A stretch of DNA of 64,000 nucleotides from Calendula officinalis (GCA_963853835.1 OY970834.1:38533257-38597256), one strand, 5' to 3'; shown: positions 1 to 13,161, numbered from the stretch's first letter. Program-made: numbers and translations. Notes: generated by a model from the sequence alone, not told the origin.

Positions 1-75
1 GCGTGGTTCTGCATCGGTAGTATAACAAAAATGTATAAATCAAACAAATTTGTATAGACAAGTATGAATATATAA

Positions 76-487
76 GGGAAAAGTGAGTGTGTAGCTGTCA
101 CATACCTAAGCTTAGGTGTGGAATCATACAAAAACATTGTAGTTTTGGGTAGAATAGTTAAAAATTATCACATAAACTCATTAGTGAATCAAAATATATC
201 TAAACTCAAGCCCTAGGTGATCAAAACTCATATAAATTCCCATCTTTAAAATTGTCTTAATTATGTTTTTTTGTAATGATATTTCAAGCTTCATATTTCT
301 TAAAATGGTGTTCATATAAAACGCATGTGAATGTGTGTGTATGATTTTGTTTTATTGTCCAAGTGTTTTAATATGATTGGAAATTGACAAATGTTTGTAA
401 AATTAAGTGTTTAAATCAAAAACTACATAGTTTTAGGTGGTTCCACATTTAAGTTTAAGTACGTGACAGTCACACACTCACTATCCC
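76..487. repeat. MITE with long imperfect terminal inverted repeats
   Basis: The left end (GGGAAAAGTGAGTGTG...) is mirrored by the right end (...CACACTCACTATCCC), and the similarity continues inward for roughly 80 bases with mismatches. An 8-base direct repeat ATATATAA flanks it (68-75 and 488-495), as expected for a hAT-like target site duplication. There is no coding capacity, so it is a non-autonomous DNA element. Confidence 0.7.
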
Positions 488-495
488 ATATATAA

Positions 496-1430
496 GATGT
501 ACAAAACTACAAATGATTGATATAATTAAAAAAATGCAAGTAGGAAATATTGTAGATAATAAAAGAGGAATTTTTTGGGTTTAATAAGAAAATTGTGGTG
601 TTGAGAGCCATGAAAAGGCTGTTTGCGACTGCTGTTTAAAGAGTTCGTTTTTAAGGATTAAATATGGAGTTGTTTAATGGTCGTTTTCTATTGAGTTTTT
701 TCTTTCTTTCATTTTTTAGTTTAACTTGTAGTTTTTTTTTAACGGCAAAAGAGAGTAAGACGAGACTCGAGAAAGTTTTGACATTGTCATCACCCTCCAC
801 GACTACACCCATTAACATAAATAAAATAAAACCAAGCTAGTAAGAATAGTCTGTTTGTCTTGATTTCGAGAGGGGAGTGTTCATGGGGAAAAGTGAGGGT
901 TAGTTTCGAGTCTTTTGACTGCTGAAAAGTAATTTGATGGTGTATGAACCAGCTTTCAAAAATAAACGTTAAATAACTGAATAAAGTTTTTTCCCTTCTA
1001 AGTCTGGAAATGACCACAGTGATACTAGTTAGGCCGCGTAGCCAAAACTCGACTTTTTTCCGAGTAGCATGAACAATAAGCCTTCTCCGTTTCCCTGTTT
1101 ACCCTTTTTTCATTTCTAAAATAATAAATTACTTTTATATTAGTCATTATATGCATTTATGTAAAGTTGGGTCATTAAAATATGATTTTATTGGATCATT
1201 CGACAATCTGATAAAATGATGACATGTTGGTGACTTGCTGAGGTGGCAATCGATTTTGTACCTCGTTTTTATCATTCAATTAACGCCACATAATCGGTTT
1301 TATCATGTTAGCAAACGACCTAAACCAGTCACAAATACACGTTTTAATGATACAACTGTTTCAAATTTATATGATAACAAAACTTGGACATATATAAAAG
1401 TATATTTTAATGTGTTCTTTCTATCTCTTT
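496..1430. other. Intergenic, no gene recognised
   Basis: AT-rich sequence with only short open frames that show no family similarity or codon structure. I see no repeat boundary I can define. Confidence 0.5.
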
Positions 1431-1434
1431 GTTT

Positions 1435-1830
1435 TACGCTACACTTATTCACAAAGATACTAAATCTTTGTTTTCCCTTCTCCCAATCTTTTCAAAACTT
1501 CAAATCCTTAGAGGCGAATAAATTGTAAAGAAACATACAACCTTTTTCAAACTTTATATTATATATAAATGCATCTCTAATTCATTGTTTCTTACCCCCA
1601 AATCATATTACCATTGATAATTTTAATCACAACAAAACAAAGGGGATGCAGAACTCCTAGTGTCAAGGATTTGCAGTCTATGATATGTCCAACTTCATAT
1701 GCCAAACGTGAAAAGCATAATAACAATATGATTCGGGCAACTAGTGATGATGAGCAACCAGATTATGACGAAAGAGTTTGAAGCTGGTCAATGTGAACAG
1801 AACAGCAAACATATGGATGTTAAAAGGTAA
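1435..1830 (+). pseudogene. Decayed fragment of the group C bZIP gene
   Basis: This matches the bZIP gene at 3409-5394 in pieces: the CT-rich leader and 5' UTR (about 1435-1600 against 3240-3408), the first codons of exon 1, the 3' part of exon 2, and exon 3 up to its donor (GTTAAAAGGTAAG near 1820). The start ATG is mutated to TTG. Most of exon 1 is missing, and exons 2 and 3 are joined without intron 2, apart from a loss of about nine bases. The bZIP domain (exons 4-6) is absent. It cannot encode a transcription factor. It may be a partly processed copy or a duplicate with deletions. Confidence 0.75.
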
Positions 1831-1834
1831 GTTT

Positions 1835-3235
1835 TTTGCTAAAGTTTCATGTAGTCAGTAACAAAAAGGTTATGCAATGTCACTTTAATATTGCAAAATT
1901 AGAATGTAGACCTTATTAATGATGTTGTAAAATAAAAGTGCAAATCATAAAATATATTTTAAAAAATATAAATCATAAAAAATGTTCAGCCATTAAAAAT
2001 GTATCACAAAATTAAATAAGAAAGTTAACTTTTATGATGTTTGAATTTTTCTTTATAAGTGAAATTTGTAACTTTAAGGTGCTATTTTCAAATATATCAA
2101 TTATAAAATACATGAATATTTTTGCTCTTTGTGGCAACGATACCTTGCTTCTATAAACCCAACGTAAATTCCAGAAAAAAACAATACAATTCAAATACGA
2201 TTCTTATTTAGTTGAATAGCTTTTTTAAAAGATTTGAAAATGACAATCTGCACAAATAAAGTGTTGAATGACATAGAAAACCACTACTTCTATAAAGAAA
2301 TATTTTATCTGTCTAAAAATAAATATACAACATATATGAATTATATTATTACAAATTAAATATTTAATATAAAATTAAAATAAATAAAAGTACTTTTCTT
2401 TATAAATAACATCAAAAAGTTAATATTCTACATTCAAAAATCGCCATGAAATTTTATATTGTATAAATGTTAAGAAACTAAATCACTACGAAGAAAAAAT
2501 GTTTAATGGCTGGTTAAAATGGTTTGTGTAAGGATAATGTTATGATTAGCTTGTAATACATGTTATAATTACATTTTTAACAGGTTAATCGAGGTTTTAG
2601 GGACTAACGTGTTGTTTGTCTTTTAACAAGTTTCTGTTTGAAACCTTAAAACACAATAAGAGATAAAATTTAAAATTTGAAAGCTAAATCACATAAAATT
2701 GTTTGTTCTCTAAAATAATCAAACAATATTCAAACATATCATATGAATGTTTGTAATTTGACTGTTTACTTTTCAAAATATTATACCTTTTGATTTTGAA
2801 ATTACAAATGTTTCTAATTTCTGTAAAAATGAAAATCAATTTAAAAAATATAAAAATTTTAATTAATTAATTTATTGACTGACTTATAGAAAAAATCAAT
2901 TTTCATAATATACGAATCATAGAAAATACATAAAGTATAACTAAATATTTTGTTTTTAGGAATACTGTGTGGTTGTTGCGGAGACGGTCGATGTGGTTAG
3001 ACGAGGTTGCCTGGGTGATCGAATGACTTAAACGGGATACAAAATGATATAAGTGAACACACATTTATATAATGAATAAAATAACAATAAAAAACTAAAG
3101 GTATATTATTATTAAAAGAAAAAAATAGTAATAAAATAATGAGTTTAAAAATGTGAAATACAAAATAATACATCAAAGTGAGTGATTGTGAGATCTCTTT
3201 TCACTGTTTGTTTACTTTTCACAAAGCCACTTGAA
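1835..3235. other. AT-rich intergenic, no gene recognised
   Basis: Very AT-rich spacer between the bZIP fragment and the leader of the intact bZIP gene. I see no open frame, RNA gene or bounded repeat that I can support. Confidence 0.5.
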
Positions 3236-3408
3236 CCTTTGTCTTCTTCCTCCTTCAACTCCTACCTTTATTCTTTCTTTCTTTTTTCAAATCCTTAGAG
3301 GTGAAGAAACTGTAAAGAAACATCCAACTTTTTTCAAACATTTTATTATATATATTATGCATCTCTGATCCATTGTATTTCTTCCAATTACCCCCAAATC
3401 ATATTATC

Positions 3409-5394
3409 ATGAATAATTTCAATCACAACAACAAAAAGGAAGAACCTTTCAATGATTCTTCCATGTGCAACACCATGAGCAGAGCCTTTTCTGAATACGA
3501 TATCGAGGAATTCTTCAAGCAATCAATCGGACCTGATTCCGATCACCGGAGTCATCCACCTGCCGGACAGATGTTCTCTGCCGCTGACAGTGTCGTTTTC
3601 GGAAATGACGATCGTAAAACCTACGCCGCCGCCGGTGTTCACTACGCACATCCGGTTTGATTTTTTTACTCTAATTTGCCATCGATTGCACACTCATCAG
3701 ATGCAATTATTGAATTTATTATTCGGTTTATTGAAGTAATATTCTCGTATCTGTACATTGAATCAAGTAGATTGGTAGGTAGGCCCCAAATCTGGCCTAA
3801 CTTTTTTCCTTTTTGTTCTAATTGATTATTTTAATATTATAATCAGTCAGTAGTGTGCACTTGTGACTATGCGATTGCAATTCAGTTCCAGCTTTGATCT
3901 GTCAATGATTAGTAAATAAGATCAAACTGTATACATACAGCTTGTTGAATCAGAGGTCAAAAACTAAATTACATAAATAATTTGTAAATTATAAAAGCGG
4001 AAAGTAGATCGAGATGAGCATGATTGATGGTATTTTACATCAGTTGGAGATACTGGAACTAGAATTAAGTGTTAGATTGATAATTTGTTAAATTTGATTA
4101 CAGGATAACTTAAATAGGTTTGGTGGAATGAACGCGAATCCTTTATGGTCTCAAAATCTTACTCCAAAGAACTCTAGTGTCACAATGACTTTGGATTCCC
4201 AGTCCTCGATATGTGGTACGCCGATTTATTTATGATTGTGTCGATTTAAATTATGTTTTATCACCAAAAGTGTGTTTTTAATGCAAAAAACCTCAACCAT
4301 TTATCCAAAAGTTAGATTATTATTGAAATAATATACTTTTTGTATTCATATTTGGGCAGCTGACAGTCCAACTTCAGATACCAAACCAAAAAGACAGGAT
4401 AACAACGTGATTGGGGTAACAAGTGATGAGGAACAATCAGATTATGATGATACAGAGATTGAAGCGGGTCAATGTGAACAGAGCAACGATCACGTGGATG
4501 TTAAAAAAATTAAAAGGTAACATTTATGTCAAGATTTTAATAAAAGTATTAAGCAAAGTTAGTTAATTTTATTAGTAATATGATTGGGTATGGTTTCAGG
4601 ATGGTCTCAAACAGAGAATCTGCTAGACGTTCGAGAAAAAGAAAACAAGCACATTTAACTGATCTGGAACAGCAAGTACGCTTTCATTAAAATTGTTGAT
4701 TTACACAGTATAGGTAGCAATTTTGACCCGTTTATATTAAAACGGGTCAACTCAGGTTGTATTTTATTCATAGCGGGTCAAACGGGTAAAAGTTTCTATG
4801 AATTAATACATTGGCTATTTCTGATTCTTTTTAAGATGGACATAAAATTTTGACCTATTTGACCCACCTAACCGGCCCGTTTTGGTTTAACCTTTTTTTT
4901 AAGGTGGAACAACTAAGAGGAGAGTACTCAACTTTGTTCAAACAACTTACAAATGCTAGCCAACAATTCAAAGATGCTTCAACCAACAACCGAGTGCTCA
5001 AATCAGATGTAGAAGCCTTGAGAGCCAAGGTATCTTAATTTTTTTTTTATTAAACAATTTTAAAATGTACACATATATATGATTTTGAATGTATTCGTTC
5101 TTTTATTTATAGGTGAAGTTGGCTGAAGATATGTTGGCTAGGGGCTCGTTAACATCTAGTCTTAGCCATCTTCTTCAGAACCATCTAACCGCACCCCAAA
5201 TGTACAATGGTCAACCCATGTCTAGAATGGGCAACAATGTTTCTCCAACCATAAATGTACGTGGTGATGACCATGGTCAACTACCCATGCAAGGTCAACA
5301 CATGATGGGGGTTGGATTAGGCATAAACAATAGTGAGCAGGCTGGAAGTTGTGTATCTGATTTATGGCCTTTGGATGATCATAGTCCCATTTGA
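3409..5394 (+). CDS. Group C bZIP transcription factor (Opaque2/bZIP9-like)
   Basis: Nuclear DNA-binding protein of 332 aa from six exons: 3409-3654, 4104-4215, 4360-4516, 4600-4675, 4904-5029, 5113-5394 (999 coding bases, no internal stop, all GT/AG). The basic region holds the invariant N-x7-R (Asn176, Arg184) in NRESARRSRKRK. The zipper has Leu at 194, 201, 208, 229 and 236 with alanines between, the long zipper typical of plant group C. The N-terminal IEEFF and the S-ICADSP-TS-KP stretch before the basic region also fit that group. Known members bind ACGT-core (G-box or C-box) and prolamin-type sites and heterodimerise with group S1 bZIPs in sugar and amino-acid signalling; this role is inferred from family. 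ATG 3409 is chosen because an upstream in-frame TTG extension is not a plant start. Decayed relatives lie at 1435-1830 and 24799-25470. Confidence 0.93.
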
Positions 5395-7394
5395 ACACAA
5401 AATAAAAAGTTTTGCTTTAGAACCCTCTCGTACGCTATCACGTTTGTGTTTTCTTTTTTGTAGTTTATGTAATTTGAATCTAATTAACCAGGTCTTGATG
5501 TTATATAATTCCATAATAGTTTTAAACTATAACTTGATTGTGTTAGTTTTGATATTTCCTTGTATAAAAACAGAGGTGTTACTCCAACCCAACCCACTCA
5601 TACCAAAATATGACCATTATTATCACATTCATCTTCCCAAATCCCAATCAGTTCAATTATGCTAAAACAACTTTAATTATAATTTTATGCGAAGTTGCAC
5701 ATATATATTATGGTCCGTTCTACCTCACACATTATTTAAATATATATAAAGGCTTATAATTAAACCAGTCTCTAATTGATCACTGGTTTCTCGATTGATC
5801 CCGCATATTCCTGTGGCACAGGAAGATCAAGTTCCGAGCAAACAAAACGGATTATCTCCCCGGTCAAAACCCCGGTGCCTAACTTGTTTAGGGTCACACC
5901 AATCGCAAAACCGTTGTTTATATCACCGTATCCCGTAGACCCACCAAAACCCGGGTGACCAAACCCAATTACAGAGCCATCAGTGGTCTTAAACCCGAGC
6001 CCAACCTGCCCATTGGGAGAAACTAAATCCTTATAATCTCCATTTCCCAAGAACAAGTTTCTGTTTTGGGGTTGTAAATATTTTAGTGCCGATTTCACCA
6101 ATTTTCTTAGAAGGGAATGTGGGGTTGTGAGGGTGGCGGGGCGGGACCACACCGCCGTCCAGCAGGGCGGCATAGTAGCGGGCCAATGCACGGGCTGAGA
6201 AGTGCCCGTTGGCGGCAGGTATTATGGCACGGCGGACATTGAGGGTGTTGCATGGCCGCAAAGCATCTTCAAACTTAATAAGGAAGGCAGCTTGGGACTG
6301 TTGTTTTCGATTGGATGGATCATCTTACTGAGTTCATTTGTAAGAGTTGCTAGACGAGATTCCACACCTGAAATACGTAAAAACCAATTTTTGGTCAAAA
6401 TCGTTTAATAATAACCAAGTTTCAGTTTTTTTTACTTAAACTTCATTTCAAGTTCAGAAATTCATTCCAAATATATTGTTGTAAAAAGCTTTGAACTTAG
6501 CAATACAAATGGAGAAAGGGGAATGCGAACCGTTCAACAATACTGACTCAAAACTAACATGAGTAACTTGCCAACCGACCTTGTCCGGTCTAAATGGATA
6601 TGTTACTATTGAGTTGCATAAAGCAATTTTTCTTATTTGGTGATCTGTGAAAGTGAATTTCTTGAGGAATCATACCTGGAGGAATCCCTATATAAAATTC
6701 ACCTTCAACATTAAATGCTTCCTCAAGAACGTCTTGGAACTTCTTTCCGGATGCACGCTACACATTAAAAAACATTCATGTCAATGAAAAATATTAAAGA
6801 GCTTGTATTGAGCTGTTCCAACTTTTTCGATGTGAACTTTATCGAGCCAGAGGCAAATAATAAACCAAACTCGAGTTTGGATAATTTGCTTAAGATAACC
6901 TATAGGTTATGCATTCGAATCCCACATTAATGCAATGTGCACGGTACACAATGGCTGGGAAAATAGTGTAACGGTACCTCAATAACTCCACCACATAACC
7001 AGCCATATGATAGAAAATGATATATTGATTCAGCGCCAGGTTTAGTGTCAGGTGCAACCGTAGCAATGCGTTTTAGACACTCATCCCAATTACTTAATAA
7101 CGCTATATCTTCTTCAAAAATGGTTCCCAAAGCATTGTGAAGACCGTCTGTATGATTAAGTATATGATTAACCTGCGTTGAAAATTAAGGAAACATAAAA
7201 CTAAAAAATTGTCCGCGATAATCCTTCTCCCAACCCGTGATCCACCCATTTTTCAGTCACTAATGTTTGTTTGTAACCCATTTACTATCCCAGGAATACT
7301 AGAGGTTATATATCGAGGGACACAGACTAGATAGTGTTTGGATGTGTTTTTATTGTTTGGATTTTTGATATTAGATTTGTGTGTAGTATCATGA

Positions 7395-7815
7395 ACATAT
7401 CTCAACTATTGATCAATAATAATCATGTTAAATTAATTACATATTTTATATATGAAGATTTATTTTGATCATTTTAGACTCACATAATTTTGTTTTTATT
7501 TAAAAAATATTTTAATTTTTTTAATTAATTAATTTAACTTTTTTTTTCGTTAAAAAAACATAGATCACATTTGATTGTACAAAAACATCATATGTGATAA
7601 AATATACAATTACATGTGATTATACAAAAATATGACATGTGAATATCAAATCATATTGTTTTTTTTTAACGGGAAAAAATAATAAAATTAAAAGAAAAAT
7701 TAATAATTAAAAAAACTAGGTTAAAATTTATGTGAGTGTCAAATGACCAAAATACCCTTTATGTATAAAATATGTGATTAATCATGACCATTGATTATTA
7801 TTGATCAATAATTAA
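7395..7815. repeat. Foldback MITE-like element in copy D intron 3
   Basis: About 90 bases around ATTGATCAATAATAATCA at the left are repeated inverted at the right (…GATTATTATTGATCAATAAT), including an ACTCACATAA motif in both arms. The outer limits and target duplication are not certain. No coding capacity. Confidence 0.6.
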
Positions 7816-8044
7816 AACGCGTCCTTTGGGACTATACAAAAGTTAACAATTACTATGATTTAGTATATAAGACCACTTCCAACAATGACACCAACTGACA
7901 CTTCAGTTTTTGTCAAATCAGCGTCACGTCAGCTCAAACTACAACCGACATTCAACTGACATACTCATGCCAATAATACTCTATCTTCAGTTTTTTGGGA
8001 CCCACCATTACAAAATATACACACAAAAAATCCCAAATATTATA

Positions 8045-8309
8045 CTCCCTCCGTCCCACAAAAAACTTTCCATTTGACCTTAATTTTTTGTCCCACAAAA
8101 AACTTCTCATTTCATTCAATTGATGGGCTCCACATAATAAAATACTATTATTACTAAGGACCCCACCACTAATTATCCACTAACCATCTTTCTCTCTCCA
8201 AACCAATCTTATATTTAAATCAAAATTATTACCAATGACCTCACCACTAACTATCCCCTTAAAACTTGTACCCATGTCAAATGGGAAGTTTTTTGTGGGA
8301 CGGAGGGAG
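8045..8309. repeat. Stowaway-type MITE
   Basis: Ends CTCCCTCCGTCCCAC and its inverse GTGGGACGGAGGGAG, flanked by TA on both sides (8043-8044, 8310-8311). This is the signature of Tc1/mariner-related Stowaway MITEs. It is 265 bp, and the interior resembles the element at 28224-29752. Confidence 0.9.
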
Positions 8310-8415
8310 TATTAAAATTGACATGTTCCTCACCCGAACTTCTTCCCCAAACAGAAGGGTTCAACCGAAGCAATTGAAGTGACGGGGGCGTGCCAATGGG
8401 GGAAGGCAACCAAAG

Positions 8416-8948
8416 TGTTGGGTTATAAAAGATATATTACTGATGCTGCAGTTAGTACTGACCAATAATTGATACTGCTACAAGAGTTAGTACTGATGGG
8501 GCAGAATTACAACTTACTACTGATCTTGGTGTTTGTTACTGATGATCAACATTTACTACTGCTCGATGGAATTACTACTGATCGTTCAAGGTTGATGCTG
8601 ATCAACTTATTTATGGAGTATATCGAGTCCGAGATCTTAGGAAAGTTTGTTTAGAATTAATATCTTATGTAATTCGATTGTAATCGTATCCTAGAATAAC
8701 TAGGGTAAATAGTTAGGCTTCAAGGACTATTATATATAGTTCCTTATGAATTGTAAACATACGTGTGTATTGTAACTCATTCGATCAATATACATTGAAG
8801 TTTTTTGTGATAACTGTGTTCTTATAATTTTTCTTACAATTTACAGTTTATTGTTCTTGATTAAATCAACATAGTGTTAATCCGCTGTAACTTCTATTGT
8901 TAAGTAGATTATTGTGTTTATTAACTGTTTTGTTAATCGATCCTGACA
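8416..8948 (+). repeat. 5' LTR of the Copia element
   Basis: Begins TGTTGGGTTATAAAAG and ends TCCTGACA; same length as the 3' LTR at 18886-19418. It contains many short ACTACTGATC-like repeats. Confidence 0.95.
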
Positions 8949-8950
8949 AG

Positions 8951-8962
8951 TGGTATCAAAGC
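8951..8962 (+). other. Primer binding site (initiator Met tRNA type)
   Basis: TGGTATCAAAGC starts two bases after the 5' LTR. Plant Copia elements usually have TGGTATCAGAGC, complementary to initiator tRNA-Met; here one base differs. Confidence 0.85.
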
Positions 8963-9033
8963 TTTGTACTCTAGATCTACGAATCAAGAACTTACAAAAG
9001 TTTTTCAAATAATTCACAAACAAAGTTTTCATT

Positions 9034-10275
9034 ATGTCTGACAATAATGAAAGCACACAAGCAAACAAAATTCCCATCCTTACTCCCAACAACTTTGGGA
9101 TGTGGAAAAATAGAATTAAGCAATACATGCTTATTACTGATTACACCATGTGGGAAGTTGTACTAGAAGGCAATAAAACCATTCCAGTTGCCACAACCAG
9201 CACAACTACTGAATCCGACAAAATAAAGTGTGATAAGGAAAGGAAGGACAGAGGAATTGAATTAAAAGCTCTAAGTACCTTATTGCTTGTAATTCCTAAT
9301 GACTACCAACAGTTGTTTATTGAATATGATGATGCAAAGCTGCTATGGCAAGCTCTGGAGAAAAGGTTTGTAGGTACAAAAAGCACAAAAAGAAACATGA
9401 AATTTGTGCTAAAACAAGAGTTTGAAAACTTCAAAGGACAAAAGAATGAATCTATGTCACAAGTTTTTGATAGATTCAACAAACTTATTGGTGAACTCAA
9501 CCAAGTTGGAGTTAAACCAGACATAGATGATGTCAATAGAAAGTTTCTCAGATCTCTAAGTGAAGAATGGTCTATGTACACTGTTGTGTATAGACAAGGT
9601 GATGCCTTAGAAGAAAAGGAGCTTGATGAAGTCTACAATGACCTAAGAGTGTTTGAATCTGAGGTAAGTCAAAAAACTCCTACTTTAAATTCAAACAATG
9701 CTGCTTTTGTGTCCACTGCAGGTACAAATCAAGATACTACAACTGGAAAGGTAAAAGAATCAGAAGACATTGCTAGAGAATCCTTCTTTACTAGTCATGT
9801 GCATACTGCATTAATTAATGAAGATCTGGAGCAAGTCAATCCTGATGATGTTGAAGAGATGGATATCAAATGGCAGATGGCTATGCTCAGTTTCAGAACC
9901 AAGAAGTTCCTAAAAAGGACTGGTAGATCAAGTTTGAGCTTCAACAAAGGTGATAGGGCAGGATTTGACAAAACTAAAGTCAAATGTTATAACTGTAGCA
10001 ATCTTGGTCACTTTGCAAGAGAATTTCCTAACAAAGATAAAAGGACAAACTCATCTGCACTTGTATCTCAAGAAGGACTAGGATATGACTGGAGCTTTCA
10101 AGCTGAAGAACATGCTCAAAATCAAGCACTTATGGCATTCTCTGAACCTAAATCTGAGGTAAATCCTAAACCATGCTCTCCTGAATGCATTAAATTATTT
10201 AAAACTCTTGAAAAAGAAACAAAAGAAATCAATGAAGATTTAATTAAAAAACAGAAAGAGACGAATAGAATTTAA
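9034..10275 (+). CDS. Copia gag, N-terminal part
   Basis: 413-codon open frame starting MSDNNESTQANK. It encodes the capsid-like UBN2/retrotransposon gag domain (GMWKNRIKQYML near residue 30, then the ALEKRF and MSQVFDRFNKLIGEL segments). A CCHC zinc knuckle near the end reads CYNCSNLGHFAREF, with Phe where the last Cys should be. The frame closes at TAA 10273-10275, but coding-like sequence continues at once in another frame, so a small indel near 10262 has cut gag short. Would form the virus-like particle in the cytoplasm if functional. Confidence 0.9.
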   Translation: MSDNNESTQANKIPILTPNNFGMWKNRIKQYMLITDYTMWEVVLEGNKTIPVATTSTTTESDKIKCDKERKDRGIELKALSTLLLVIPNDYQQLFIEYDDAKLLWQALEKRFVGTKSTKRNMKFVLKQEFENFKGQKNESMSQVFDRFNKLIGELNQVGVKPDIDDVNRKFLRSLSEEWSMYTVVYRQGDALEEKELDEVYNDLRVFESEVSQKTPTLNSNNAAFVSTAGTNQDTTTGKVKESEDIARESFFTSHVHTALINEDLEQVNPDDVEEMDIKWQMAMLSFRTKKFLKRTGRSSLSFNKGDRAGFDKTKVKCYNCSNLGHFAREFPNKDKRTNSSALVSQEGLGYDWSFQAEEHAQNQALMAFSEPKSEVNPKPCSPECIKLFKTLEKETKEINEDLIKKQKETNRI

Positions 10276-10276
10276 T

Positions 10277-11395
10277 GGTGTTATAGTTGATTTAGAAAAT
10301 CAAATTAAAATCTATCAAATAACATATCAAAAACATAAAGATGAACTATTACAAGCTGTGTATGATAAAGAATATGCTGAATCAAAAGCAAAAGAAGCTA
10401 TAATTAAATTAGAGGAATGTCAATTAGAATTAGAACAAAATAAACTAACAATTAAGAAATTTGAAAGAAGTTCTAAAATAATTGATGAATTAACTAGCAA
10501 TCAATCCACAGAAAAAGTAATTCATGGAGTTGGATATCATGCAGTTCCTCCTCCAACAAATTTTATTCCTCCACTTAAGTCTAGTTCAGAAAGAATCTTA
10601 GATGAATTGAAATTAGAAAGTCAAACTGAAACAAGTAATGATTCATCTGATGAAGAAAGCACCATTAAGTCTGATGATACAAGTTTCCACACTACACAAA
10701 GTCAAGAATCTCCAAAATACAATTCTGAAAATATTCCAACTATTTTAAAAAAGGGAAATCAAAGAAACTTGAATCAGTTAAAGGAACAGAGAAAACCAGA
10801 ACCCTTAAAATCCACCAAACCTAAATGTGTAATCTGCAATAAAGTAAATCATATAGCAAAGGATTGTCACTTCAATCCAATAAATTGCAAAGAATTCAAG
10901 GAATTTAAGGAAAACAAATTAAAACTCAAAGAACAAAAATTAAAAGAATTAAATTTAAAACAACAGTCCAAACTTCCACAAGTGGAAACTCCAAAGTTTG
11001 GTAGGTCAGCCAAAAGATTTGTTCAAAATACCAGACATGGAAATCCAAAAACAAATCAAAATTTTGAAAATAAAAGAAGTTTTGGTACTTACTACAATTA
11101 CCCAGCACATCCAACCATAAAAAGAAACCAACAAAGATATCCTACTGATCAGTATCCAAGATACAATGCAATAAGATATACCTACACAAATACTACTGAT
11201 AAATTCAGAAAATATTTTCACAGAGTTACTACTGATCCATCAGTAGTAACCAAATTACAACAGACCCAATGGTCAGCTAAGAAGAAATCAGTAGTAACTC
11301 CAAAGACCAGTATTAACCAAGTTACACATAGCTCATTCCTCATTAAAAAGGATGAACCCAAGATAAAACAAGCTTGGGTTCCCAAAAAGAACTAA
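10277..11395 (+). pseudogene. Copia gag, C-terminal part after a frameshift
   Basis: Open frame continuing from the gag frameshift near 10262; the first Met in frame is at 10358. It is Lys/Glu-rich and probably helical or coiled-coil, with a second, intact zinc knuckle (CVICNKVNHIAKDC, around 10825-10870). It ends at TAA 11393-11395 just before the protease. The Gln/Tyr/Arg-rich tail suggests a nucleic-acid-binding nucleocapsid segment. Confidence 0.75.
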
Positions 11396-11409
11396 CTTAA
11401 TCTTCTTTT

Positions 11410-13161
11410 GTGCAGACCATCCAGGTGAATACATGGCATATTGATAGTGGATGCTCTAGGCACATGACTGGAAATCTTCAAATTCTCAGAAACTTTGAAA
11501 AATATAATGGTGGATATGTTGCTTTTGGTGAAAATCCTAAAGGTGGTCGTATTACGGGTAAAGGTATTGTATCAAATGGTAAGATCACATTTGATAATGT
11601 CTTTTATGTTGCTGAACTTCAATACAATCTGGTTAGTGTCTCACAAGTATGTGATAAAAAGAACAAAATTCTTTTTACCAATACAGAGTGCATCATTCTT
11701 TCTCCTGACTTTGTTTTAGATGGAAAATTTGTTGTTTTGAGAACACCAAGGAGAAATAATGTGTATTGCCTGGATATAGGGGGAGAAATCATTTCTCCAA
11801 ATGAAATTAACTGCTTTATATCCAAGGCAAACACAAATGAATCAGATTTATGGCACAGAAGGATGTGTCACACAAACTTTAAAAACATGAACAACTTGGT
11901 CAAAAAGAACTTAGTAATTGGTTTACCACAAAAACAATTCATGTGCGATCATCATTGTGTTGCATGCCTAAAAGGTAAGCAGCACAAGACTTCTCATAAG
12001 TCCAAATCAATCAACTCTATTTCTAACCCATTGCAGCTACTTCAGATGGATTTATTTGGACCTACAAATGTAATGAGTATAGGAAAGAAGCAATATTATC
12101 TAGTTATTACTGATGATTTTTCTAGATTTACTTGGGTATTCTTTCTCAGGACTAAAGATGAAGCAAGTGAACTCATTAAGAACCTAATTATCAAGCTAGA
12201 AAACACAAGAGATCTCAAAGTGAAAGCCATTAGATGTGACAATGGCACATAATTTAAAAATGAAAATCTAATCTCTTTTTGTGATCTTAAAGGTATTGAC
12301 AGACAGTATAGCTCTCCTAGAACTCCTCAACAAAATGGTGTAGCTGAAAGAAAAAATAGAACAATCATTGAAGCATTAAGATCTATGCTTGCAGATGCTA
12401 AATTACCAATAACCTTCTGGGCTGAAGCTGTTAATACTGCATGTTATGTGCAAAACAGAGTATTAATAGTCAAGCCACACTTCAAGACACCATATGAACT
12501 GCTAAATAAAAGAAAACCTTCAATAAGCTTTTTAAAATCATTTGGTTGTCCATGTACTATCTTAATTACAAGAGAACAAATTGGTAAGTTTGACTGCAAA
12601 GCAGATGATGGAATCTTTGTAGGATACTCAACTCAAAGGAAAGCATACAGAGTGTTCAACAAAAGACTAAGGATCATTAAAGAAAGTGCTGATGTATCCT
12701 TTAATGAAAATCTTATAAATGAAAAAGGAAATGGTCCAGATTGGTTGTTTAATATTGACTCACTAACAAAATCTCTTGATTTTAGTTTTAATTTTAATAC
12801 AGGTGTCTCAAACAATCAACCAACCAAAGAGGGTTCATCATCATCAAATAGAAGTCAGAATCCATTGCAGTATATCATTGTTAATACTGACCCTACAGTT
12901 AATACTGAGGACAGTAAAAACTCTGATAATACAAACAACACTAGTGTCAGTATTAACTCAGAAACTCAAAATCTTGAAGAAACAAGTAATAATACTGACA
13001 CCAGTAGTAACTCAGAAAATCTAAATGGTGATGCTGCAAGAAATGATACTGATACCAGTACCAACTCACAGACACAAGAGTTCAATAATGATCTTGTTGT
13101 TACTGATAACACTGTTAATGAAGAAAATCAAGTAAACTCGAAAACTCAAGAAGAAAACTAG
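11410..13161 (+). pseudogene. Copia protease and integrase, broken by a nonsense codon
   Basis: The protease active site DSG appears in WHIDSGCSRHMTGN (about 11432-11470). It is followed by the GAG-pre-integrase HxxxC...CxxC zinc site (LWHRRMCH, then CVACLKGK) and the integrase core (MDLFGP, ITDDFSRF, RCDNGT). The frame is interrupted by TAA at 12250-12252, exactly where the core normally reads GTEF, so GAA to TAA is the likely change. Coding sequence resumes in frame with PQQNGVAERKNR and continues to about 13161 through an Asn/Thr/Ser-rich linker ending in TAG. Not functional as it stands. Confidence 0.9.

Noticed and set aside
5333..5665. 110-codon open frame over the bZIP 3' end
   Set aside because: It is an out-of-frame shadow of bZIP exon 6 and its 3' UTR.
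8469..8654. Open frame repeated in both Copia LTRs (also 18885-19124)
   Set aside because: It lies wholly in LTR sequence and reads through ACTACTGATC repeats; non-coding.
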